From the NCBI RefSeq assembly GCF_002843425.1, contig NZ_NKXO01000010.1:1-64000 (forward strand): a stretch of DNA of 64,000 bases. The letters run 5' to 3'. The notes beneath the pieces are model-generated. The model worked only from the letters and a program-made list of their open reading frames with translations. It was not told the DNA's origin and did not search any database. The position numbers and the translations under genes are program-made. Shown here in pieces: positions 16,401 through 23,904 of the stretch; the stretch's first letter is position 1; each line of letters begins with the position of its first letter. This DNA is from Raineya orbicola. GTDB lineage: Bacteria; Bacteroidota; Bacteroidia; Cytophagales; Thermonemataceae.

Positions 16401-16610
16401 TGGCGTTGTTGTTTTGAAAATCTTATTACCTGAAAACAGCCTCAATTTAGAAATTAAAATCAAACTACCAAAAACTTTGATAAGCGAAAATGCTTTTTCG
16501 TAAAGCTACAAATTACGTAAATGGTTTTTATGGGTAAATCTTAAAAAACTCTAAAATTAGCAACCCGAATACAGCACAAGATTTCTCACCCTTGCACCTT
16601 GCCTCTTTTT

Positions 16611-19600
16611 TTAGAACAAAACCCCCGCTTGCACTTGCCCGAAGTGAATAATACGCTCTGTGTTAGGCATTTTTCTGCCATTATACAAAAAATTGATTTG
16701 CAAGCCGCTTGCAAGCCGTTGTTGGTAAGAGGCTGTCCATACCCAATTTTTGCCTACTTGTAAAGCCTCTAACATTTCGTATGCCACAGGCGACTGCGTT
16801 TCGCCAAAAAAATTCATATCTACCCAACGAATTTGAGCCGAAAATACAAAAGAGGCGGGTTTGCTCCAACGAATTTCTCCGCTCCACTCTTGTTGGTGAT
16901 TTTTTTCATTGCCTAAAAGATTCCTTTTGAAACTTTGCAGGTTAGCTACTGAAATTCGTAAATTTTGTGTGGGTTGAAAAGCTACTTGTGGCTGAAAACC
17001 CCACGTTTCTACCCAAAAATTACGATTTACAAGGAAATCTGAAGCATTGCGAAGGTTGATATGCTTACTTTGCCATTGCAAATTCCACTGCTTGCCTAAA
17101 TTTTTCCGAAAATTCAAGCCTTTTTCTTCTTGCAAGCGAGTTTCAAACCCGTTTGTAAGGAGTTGCTTTTGCCTATTGGAGCTAAAACTCAAATCTGCCC
17201 CTAAATCAGGATTGCCACGCTTAAAAAACAATACCCCCCGAATATTCTCCTGTGCCGAAAGCAGGTTTTCATTCTGAATTTTTGAAAAAGGAAAAACTCT
17301 TCTTAAAAAGTCATTCTCAATAGTTTTCCTACGAATTAAAGCACTGCCAATAACCGAAAATTGAGCAAGTATTTTCTTAAAATTTGGTACATTCAGCCAA
17401 GCAGTAGGCATTTGCAAATTAAGACGATAGTTCAAATCAGTAGCAAAGGCTTTCAGATAGCTATCTGTGGGGGTGAAAATTTTAGCGTATTGTCTTTCGT
17501 CAGGATTGAGAGCCAAATAAAATTCGGTGAGTTCGGCAATACCATTGCTGTTATCATCACGCCACGTATGCGTACCTTGCCCCGTAGGCACTTGTATAAA
17601 ACTAAATTCACGTCTCAATTCGCGTGAAGAGACATTTTGCCAAATCAGTTCGGAGCGAATATTTTTTTGCCAAAAACTACGTTGCCATTCCAAACGCCCC
17701 ATTAGATTTTCCTCGTTTTGATTTGACAAAATAAAATTTTGTACATTCCGATATGTTGCTTGTAATTTAAGATTTTCTTTGGCAGAAGTTTTGGTTTGCA
17801 AAACACCTTGAAAGGTTTGGGCTATGGTACGGAGCCTCATTTTTCCTGCAATAGGCTGATTATCAGTGCGGTAACTATATTCGGTGCGGAAGCGTGTAGC
17901 AAGGCTATCAGCAGTTTGCAAGAAAACTTTGTGTTCATCAAAGTGCATAGCCGTAAAAAAAATGGAGTCGTTCTCGCGTTTGCGAAGGGTATTTTTGTCC
18001 AAGTTGAAAGCGTAACCTTTTTGCCATTTTCTGCCTTGATGAGCAAGCTCCACATTAACTCTTTGCCACCGAGCAGAATTATTAGGTTGAGGCTGTAAGG
18101 CATTGAGAGCAAAAAAATCGCCTTTGAGTAGAAAATTTCCTAACTTTTGCGAAAGATTAAAATAATGTTGAAACCCGTCGTTTGTCTGCCCACGTTTTCG
18201 GTAGAAATGTTTGGTGGAAATATAATTTTGCACATCTTTTCGCAAGGAAAACTCTAAATGAGCAATATGTTCGGTTTGGCGGTCGGGTATGCTCAAAGTA
18301 TCCAAATTCAAATTCCAATCTCGGTTAAACTCTATGGGACGAAACCTATCAATGGGCAAGAAAGTAGGACTATTGTATTCGTAGGAAATACTTTTTTGCA
18401 AGGCATATTTTTTCCAGTGAAAGCGATTTTTTTGTTCTGCTGTGATTTTGAAGGCTGTGCCGTTATTGTCTTGGTCATCAATTTTAGAAAATCGGTTCAA
18501 ATCTCTTTGAGAAAAAGCCATTTCAGCAGAAATTTTTTCGTACTCGGTGGGTTTGAAATTTATTCCTGTACTTATCATTTGTCTTTTTTGGGGCAGTGGC
18601 ACAAGGGCTATGGGTTCAAAATTGCCTTGTGGAACGCCACCAATAGGCTCTACCCACTGAAAAATTCTGCCATTTTGCAAAGTGCTTTTGAGAATGTAAT
18701 TCCCTTTGTTAGCACCAACTTCTGTGAAATTTACCTGCCAATAGGCTTTTGGTGGGTTTTGTGAATAAACGAAAATATCTTGGTAAAATCCTGAACTTGT
18801 GAGAGTATCTTTTTTTTCATAGAGAATTAGGTTTTGCGAAAATGTTACTGAATCAGCAGTACTAACAAAGGCTTGTTGAATGTTATCACCAATTTGCGAA
18901 AGTTGTAATTTTTGTTCATCAGTAAGGCTGAGCGTCAAGGGGTTACGAGGATTGTCTGTTTCGGCATAATATTGCCCAAAAATTTCCCATTTTTTCCATT
19001 TCTGAATATGCAAAGCCTTTGTATTGGTACGGGCATAATTACGTTCTGTATATTCGTAATCTACTCGTATGCGAGTATATTGCGTAATAAGAATGTTGGG
19101 GTTGAAAGTAATTTCTGCTAAATTGTAATCTATCACGTAGTCGGCATCAAAGCCCCGCCGAAGCAGTTTGCCATCTACAAAAACTTGCTCTGTATTAGCG
19201 ATAATCACGATAAAACGCTCATTATTAGCACCACGTAAGCGGTAAGGACCTTGTACGCCTTCAAGCGGTACAATAGCCGTAGAAGCGAAACGTCCTTTGG
19301 CAAGAGCTATACCCAAAGTAGTTTTTGACTGCGAGCTATCAGCGTATTTTTGGTTGCTTTCCAATTGCACGCCTTGCACATTCTTGTAAAAACGCAGAAA
19401 CTCCGAAGGCTGATTTTGCATAACAATATCTCCTGCTTGCAGGGTAGTCGTTTTACTTTGTAATTCTACCAAAACCCTATCCAACTGCTGAATTTGTTGG
19501 GTATTGCCTTCGGGCTGAAAAGGTACTTGCTGGTCGGTAATAAGGGCTTTGAGGGAAATTTCGGGACTAAGTTTGCCTTCAAGTTGCAAGTTCAGGGTAG

Positions 19601-20051
19601 AATTAGTTACGGCACTTTGCTGATTGCCCAAAGCAATGCCTCTGTAAATAGCTCCTGTTTTTTGCAAGCTATCGCTTGAAAAAATACCCTCCCGCTCTTT
19701 GATGATTCCTTGTTGCTCAATAGGCACAAGCGGCACAATAAAAAACGAAAGTGTATCTACGGAAGGGCGTTTTTGTAATTTTTTTTTCAAAGAAAAAGGT
19801 AAAACTTCATAACACAGCCAAATGCTATCTTGCGGGGTGTAGTTGTGCTTACTTTGCAAAAAAGCCTCATTTCTTGAAAAATCAAAAATAACTTTTAGTG
19901 AAGTATCATTACTTTGAAAACGAAAGCTATTAGGCAAAATAGAAAGTGTATCAGTAATTTTATCGGTAAAAGCAATTTTTTTACAACGTTCTTGGGCTAC
20001 AATGCTAAAAGGCAAACCAAAAATAAAAAAAACAATCCACTTAAACCCCAT
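16611..20051 (-). CDS. Very large outer-membrane beta-barrel-like protein
   Basis: A 1146-residue exported protein; the ATG at 20051 is preferred to 20105 because it begins the signal peptide (MGFKWIVFFIFGLPFSIVAQ). The first 350 residues look like a periplasmic domain found in large Bacteroidota surface proteins (IYRGIALGNQQSAVTNSTLNL, LQAGDIVMQNQPSEF, VFVDGKLLRRGFDADYVIDY). The rest is a long series of alternating aromatic/polar strands, and the protein ends in Phe (VQAGVLF), which is typical of outer-membrane barrels. No TonB box or plug is recognisable. It appears to be transcribed alone. The function is unknown; similar proteins are annotated as hypothetical outer-membrane proteins. Confidence 0.8.
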   Translation of the reverse strand: MGFKWIVFFIFGLPFSIVAQERCKKIAFTDKITDTLSILPNSFRFQSNDTSLKVIFDFSRNEAFLQSKHNYTPQDSIWLCYEVLPFSLKKKLQKRPSVDTLSFFIVPLVPIEQQGIIKEREGIFSSDSLQKTGAIYRGIALGNQQSAVTNSTLNLQLEGKLSPEISLKALITDQQVPFQPEGNTQQIQQLDRVLVELQSKTTTLQAGDIVMQNQPSEFLRFYKNVQGVQLESNQKYADSSQSKTTLGIALAKGRFASTAIVPLEGVQGPYRLRGANNERFIVIIANTEQVFVDGKLLRRGFDADYVIDYNLAEITFNPNILITQYTRIRVDYEYTERNYARTNTKALHIQKWKKWEIFGQYYAETDNPRNPLTLSLTDEQKLQLSQIGDNIQQAFVSTADSVTFSQNLILYEKKDTLTSSGFYQDIFVYSQNPPKAYWQVNFTEVGANKGNYILKSTLQNGRIFQWVEPIGGVPQGNFEPIALVPLPQKRQMISTGINFKPTEYEKISAEMAFSQRDLNRFSKIDDQDNNGTAFKITAEQKNRFHWKKYALQKSISYEYNSPTFLPIDRFRPIEFNRDWNLNLDTLSIPDRQTEHIAHLEFSLRKDVQNYISTKHFYRKRGQTNDGFQHYFNLSQKLGNFLLKGDFFALNALQPQPNNSARWQRVNVELAHQGRKWQKGYAFNLDKNTLRKRENDSIFFTAMHFDEHKVFLQTADSLATRFRTEYSYRTDNQPIAGKMRLRTIAQTFQGVLQTKTSAKENLKLQATYRNVQNFILSNQNEENLMGRLEWQRSFWQKNIRSELIWQNVSSRELRREFSFIQVPTGQGTHTWRDDNSNGIAELTEFYLALNPDERQYAKIFTPTDSYLKAFATDLNYRLNLQMPTAWLNVPNFKKILAQFSVIGSALIRRKTIENDFLRRVFPFSKIQNENLLSAQENIRGVLFFKRGNPDLGADLSFSSNRQKQLLTNGFETRLQEEKGLNFRKNLGKQWNLQWQSKHINLRNASDFLVNRNFWVETWGFQPQVAFQPTQNLRISVANLQSFKRNLLGNEKNHQQEWSGEIRWSKPASFVFSAQIRWVDMNFFGETQSPVAYEMLEALQVGKNWVWTASYQQRLASGLQINFLYNGRKMPNTERIIHFGQVQAGVLF

Positions 20052-20193
20052 ATCAGAAAGGGAATTTTTCGGGGAGAGACAATATTTGCCCAAAAACAAA
20101 AACATTGTTGCTTGAAACCTACAAGATTTCAGAAAGTTGGTGTAGTAAAATTTTTGACAAAAAACAGCAAAAATTATGCTTGAATTGGCAAGG

Positions 20194-21039
20194 CTACACT
20201 ATTCGGCGGAAACTATGATTAAAATGCGAATAAGTTTGGGTTTCTACGTCCAAGATGCCTGTTTCGTCTAACCTATCCACACGCACTCGTCCTCTTGCGT
20301 GTATAATGTGGATAACTCGGTTTTTTACCCAAACAATACCCGTGTGGATAACTCGGTTTTCTCTTTGGAAAAATGCAATATCCGCAGTTTTTAAGTCAGA
20401 AAATTTGACTTCTGTACCCAAATTAGCCTGTTGATAAGCATCGCGGGGTAAATAAATTCCAAAAGTTTTCCACACTTCTTGCACAAAGCCCGAACAATCC
20501 AGCCCCCAAAAACTTTTTCCTCCCCACAAATAAGGAACATTTTGGTACGCCATTGCCCGATTTACCAAATCTTTATCAGAAAATTCATTACGAGAATACA
20601 CATTTCCACGAAAGCGAAAAGAAATACTATCTATTTCAAAAAAGTAGGTATCACGCGGTTTGATGATGGCTTTATCTTTACGAATTTGGTAAAATGGCAA
20701 AATTGCCCCCTTACTTATCCAAGTGGTATTCACAAAATTTCTTTTTTCATCAAGTTCAATGGCTTGGGCGTGAATACTACTTACAATAGCGTGAGCAGTG
20801 AGATTTTGCGTGTAACGCTCAAAAAAACTCTCGCTAATAGGCTTTATCTGCAATGCATCTACCCAACCCACATACTTATCCAAAAAGTTTTGAACTTTCA
20901 GCCATTTCTGATTTTCACTTATTTCCAAAACTTCCAACACTTCGCCAAAACGCAACTGCGTAACTTGTTCTGCTTTGTCGCTTGGGTCGGCACGCAGGGG
21001 TACAATATCTAAAAGGCAAATCCCAAAAGGAAACATCAT
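20194..21039 (-). CDS. Cytosolic SH3-NlpC/P60 peptidase (YkfC-like murein peptide hydrolase)
   Basis: A 281-residue cysteine peptidase. Residues 1-70 form a bacterial SH3 domain (PLRADPSDKAEQVTQLRFGE, WLKVQNFLDKYVGWVDA), a second SH3-like region spans about 75-150, and the NlpC/P60 domain carries Cys182 (LDCSGFVQEVW), His232 (VIHTGIVW) and His244. This is the order in YkfC-type gamma-D-glutamyl-diamino-acid endopeptidases, which degrade recovered murein peptides in the cytosol. No signal peptide is present, which agrees with a cytosolic role. Its start overlaps the kinase stop codon (ATGA, 21036-21039), so it is translationally coupled to the kinase. The YkfC assignment is by architecture. 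Confidence 0.88.
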   Translation of the reverse strand: MMFPFGICLLDIVPLRADPSDKAEQVTQLRFGEVLEVLEISENQKWLKVQNFLDKYVGWVDALQIKPISESFFERYTQNLTAHAIVSSIHAQAIELDEKRNFVNTTWISKGAILPFYQIRKDKAIIKPRDTYFFEIDSISFRFRGNVYSRNEFSDKDLVNRAMAYQNVPYLWGGKSFWGLDCSGFVQEVWKTFGIYLPRDAYQQANLGTEVKFSDLKTADIAFFQRENRVIHTGIVWVKNRVIHIIHARGRVRVDRLDETGILDVETQTYSHFNHSFRRIV

Positions 21040-22556
21040 TTTACTCGTTCTAAATCATACTTATACAACCAACCACTGGTAACCTTTCCACCATAGTGGA
21101 AATTCGTATAAATAAAGCCATTACGTTCTTCTTCTGCAAGTACAAACTGCCCTGCAATTACATAAGCATTTGTCGGATAGTCCAAAGTAGGCTCCTGATA
21201 GAAATAGGCTTGCGAAGCAATCACTTTATACACAGGGCGAGGGTGGTCAGCGATGTAATGCTTAAAAACATAGCCTCTATAATTCTTATATCGTATTTCT
21301 ACCCAATTAGAATCCGTCGTAATTTCGTTGATTACATACACTTCGCTTGCATAAGGAATTACGGTAAGTACATTGCCTGTTTGAGGATAATCTCGTAAGT
21401 TTAAGCTGGTAGCAGTTACATACATTTTGTAACCTCCTGCTTCTTCTGATGTATTGTCTGTATTTTGCGAATAACTTTCTTTTTTACCCAATAAATGCCA
21501 TAATTCGTAAGTAACAAAATAACGAACCTCAGGAATGAAAAAATAAGCTAAAAACGAAGCTAATAATATACCCAAAATCCATTTCCAAGCACGACTTTTT
21601 TTGGGAGGTGGAGCAGAGACCACGCTGGGGTGCTGAAAAGTTTTTGGCTGTTCCTGAATTTTTACATCAGGCTTTTCTTGTGGAATAGGTTTAGGTTCTA
21701 TTTTAGGTTGAACTTCAATAGGTTTGTTAATGGGGGTTTCTTTTTCTTTCAGAAACTTTACTATTTCAAGAGCTGTGGCAAAACGTTCTTGCGGATTGCG
21801 TTGTAAGCACTTACGTATCAGTTCGATAGATTTATCAGAGATTTTGCCTTTCAACTTATTAAAGTCAATAAAATCTTTATTGACAATTTCATCATAAATC
21901 GCATATTCGGAAGTATGATGAGCCAAAGGGTACTCTCCAATGAGCATTACGTAATAAGTAAGCCCCAGCGAGTAAATATCCGTGCGATGAGTAATATCTT
22001 TATCCCCTCGTACCTGCTCGGGACTCATAAAATAAATAGACCCCATTCGCATACCTGTTTTAGTCAGATGGCGAGAGGTTTCATCTAACATTTTGGCAAT
22101 GCCAAAATCTAATACTTTAACCCTATTTTCAGGACTTATGATAAAATTAGAGGGCTTAATATCTCTATGAATAACCCCCTGACTATGAGCATACGCCAAA
22201 GCCTCTGCCATTTGAATAAGCAATTCTTGGGCAAGTGGTTCGGGGAGTTTTCCGTTTTTTTCTATAATTGTATCCAGAGGCAAACCTTCGGCAAATTCCA
22301 TTATCAAAAAAGCCTCGTCTCCTTCCTCTACATAATCGTATAGTGTTACAATACCCGAATGATTGAGCCGAGCCATTGTAGCGGCTTCATTCTTAAAACG
22401 CTCTTTGAGGTGAGGATTTTTTGAAAATTGTGGGGAAAGAACCTTTACAGCGGCTTTTCTATCTATGCTCTGATGATGAGCCTTATAGACAGCCCCCATT
22501 CCACCCTCTCCAATCAATTCATCTATCACATATTTACCAACTACACGCCCTTTCAT
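21036..22556 (-). CDS. Membrane Ser/Thr protein kinase with extracytoplasmic SH3 domains
   Basis: A 506-residue Hanks-type kinase. The cytosolic catalytic domain (about 10-270) has the glycine loop GEGGMGAVYKAH, Lys38 in AVKVL, HRDIKPSNFI, DFGIAKM and SPEQ. A Pro/Lys-rich linker (275-322) leads to one membrane helix (about 325-347, WILGILLASFLAYFFIP). The outside part (about 375-506) begins with an SH3 domain (TSLNLRDYPQTGNVLTVIPY, WVEIRYKNYRGYVFKHYI) followed by a second, diverged SH3-like repeat (ASQAYFYQEPTLD...). SH3 domains of this kind often bind peptidoglycan, so a cell-wall sensing role is inferred; PASTA domains, used by kinases such as PknB, are absent. It is coupled by 4-base overlaps to the phosphatase before it and the peptidase after it. 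Confidence 0.93.
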   Translation of the reverse strand: MKGRVVGKYVIDELIGEGGMGAVYKAHHQSIDRKAAVKVLSPQFSKNPHLKERFKNEAATMARLNHSGIVTLYDYVEEGDEAFLIMEFAEGLPLDTIIEKNGKLPEPLAQELLIQMAEALAYAHSQGVIHRDIKPSNFIISPENRVKVLDFGIAKMLDETSRHLTKTGMRMGSIYFMSPEQVRGDKDITHRTDIYSLGLTYYVMLIGEYPLAHHTSEYAIYDEIVNKDFIDFNKLKGKISDKSIELIRKCLQRNPQERFATALEIVKFLKEKETPINKPIEVQPKIEPKPIPQEKPDVKIQEQPKTFQHPSVVSAPPPKKSRAWKWILGILLASFLAYFFIPEVRYFVTYELWHLLGKKESYSQNTDNTSEEAGGYKMYVTATSLNLRDYPQTGNVLTVIPYASEVYVINEITTDSNWVEIRYKNYRGYVFKHYIADHPRPVYKVIASQAYFYQEPTLDYPTNAYVIAGQFVLAEEERNGFIYTNFHYGGKVTSGWLYKYDLERVK

Positions 22557-23788
22557 TTTTGTTCAGTTTTAGACTTGTTTTGTTGAGTGTTTTTAGGGTT
22601 ATTTTTTTGAGTATTAGACTTTGCATCAGTTGTTTTAGTATCTTTTTTAGGATTTTCAGTAGTCTTTTTATCTGTTTTTTCTTGTTTTTTCTCGTCTTTT
22701 TCGGTTGGCTTAGGTTTTAGTTTGGTATCTTTTTTCTTTTCGGTAGAGTCTTTGGGTTGGGTATATTCTTCATTTTCCTGCTTATTTTCCACAGGGTATT
22801 TGCGTTGTGAGTAATCGGGGGTAGGTTTGGCTTGCAAAGTGTCTGTGGATTTTTTTTCAGCCGTACCACTATGCTGAAAAGCCCACACCCCTACAAGCAA
22901 GGCTACCACAGCAATCACTCCCCCCAAAATATAGTGTTTAGATGAGATTTTTTTTCCCGAAGGCAATTGGGTAAGAACTACTGACTTATAGATACCAGCA
23001 GGTAAGGTAGCCTGAGAGCGTTGTTGGGCATAAAAACGAACGAGTTGGACGGTAATATTATCCGTTCCGCCTGCTTCGTTGGCTTTTTCTATGAGTTTTT
23101 GGGTACGTTGCAGAATATTGAGCGTTTTATCTGTAATAATTTCAGCGATTTGAAAATCGCTTATCATACCATTCAAGCCATCGGAACAGAGCAAGAGCAA
23201 GTCATTATCAGCAGGTAAGATAGGCAAAGTCCCTACTTCGGGTACAACTTCTTGATGAATACCCAATGCACGTAAAATTTCATTTTTACGAGGGTGCTTT
23301 TCAGCGTCTTCATCTTTGATAAGCCCCCTATCTACTAGTTCCTGCACAAAGGAATGGTCTTTGGTAATACGATGCAAAGTTTGTGTAGCTTGTTCAAAAT
23401 AATACAAACGGCTATCGCCTACGTGTGCATAAAAAACTTGATTGTCCCGAATAAGCACTGCTACAAGGGTTGTTCCCATTCCTGCATATTCGCTGAATTT
23501 TTGGGAAGTTGAAAAAATTATCCAATTGGCTTCAACAATAGCTTTCCGAAGAGCCTCTTGGGGGCTGGTATAAAATTCTTTGTTAAAAAAATCTTTTAGA
23601 CTTTCTACAGCAAGTTGAGAGGCTTTTTCACCTGCCTGATGCCCACCCATACCATCACAAAGCACAAATAAATGCCCATTGGGTGTTTGAAAATAGCCCA
23701 AATAGTCTTCGTTATTAGAGCGGACTTTCCCTACATCAGTAGCGTTGCCAAATTCAAAGTTTTTGAGTTCTTGGGTAGAGGATTTCAT
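22553..23788 (-). CDS. PP2C-family Ser/Thr phosphatase with membrane anchor and Lys-rich tail
   Basis: A 411-residue protein. The PP2C domain (about 10-250) has all the metal-binding motifs: GKVRSNNEDY, LCDGMGGHQAGE, HVGDSRLYY, LCSDGLNGMI and GGTDNITVQLV. Next are a basic linker, one membrane helix (about 286-306, YILGGVIAVVALLVGVWAF), and about 100 residues of low-complexity Lys/Thr/Glu/Asp/Gln sequence on the far side of the membrane. It is the first gene of a three-gene unit (phosphatase, kinase, NlpC/P60 peptidase) joined by 4-base stop/start overlaps and is expected to dephosphorylate the kinase or its targets. The charged tail is unusual. Confidence 0.95.
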   Translation of the reverse strand: MKSSTQELKNFEFGNATDVGKVRSNNEDYLGYFQTPNGHLFVLCDGMGGHQAGEKASQLAVESLKDFFNKEFYTSPQEALRKAIVEANWIIFSTSQKFSEYAGMGTTLVAVLIRDNQVFYAHVGDSRLYYFEQATQTLHRITKDHSFVQELVDRGLIKDEDAEKHPRKNEILRALGIHQEVVPEVGTLPILPADNDLLLLCSDGLNGMISDFQIAEIITDKTLNILQRTQKLIEKANEAGGTDNITVQLVRFYAQQRSQATLPAGIYKSVVLTQLPSGKKISSKHYILGGVIAVVALLVGVWAFQHSGTAEKKSTDTLQAKPTPDYSQRKYPVENKQENEEYTQPKDSTEKKKDTKLKPKPTEKDEKKQEKTDKKTTENPKKDTKTTDAKSNTQKNNPKNTQQNKSKTEQK

Positions 23789-23857
23789 TGATGAAAAGAT
23801 CTTACAATGCCTTTCAAAAGTGAAAAAAAATCATCAAAAAAACAATATCGCCAAATA

Positions 23858-23884
23858 AAAAATCCCCAAAAAGTGGGGATTTTT
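23858..23884. terminator. Bidirectional terminator after the FG-GAP gene
   Basis: Perfect 10-bp arms (AAAAATCCCC / GGGGATTTTT) with a 7-base loop. On the minus strand it lies 21 bases past the stop of the FG-GAP gene and ends in a T-run, so it separates that gene from the phosphatase/kinase operon downstream. Confidence 0.85.
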
Positions 23885-23904
23885 AAGGTAATAAAGTATA
23901 AATT

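Noticed and set aside
15216-16433. Long plus-strand frames (145 and 242 codons) opposite the carboxylase gene
   Set aside because: Antisense shadows of a well-conserved carboxyltransferase; translations are low-quality and match nothing.
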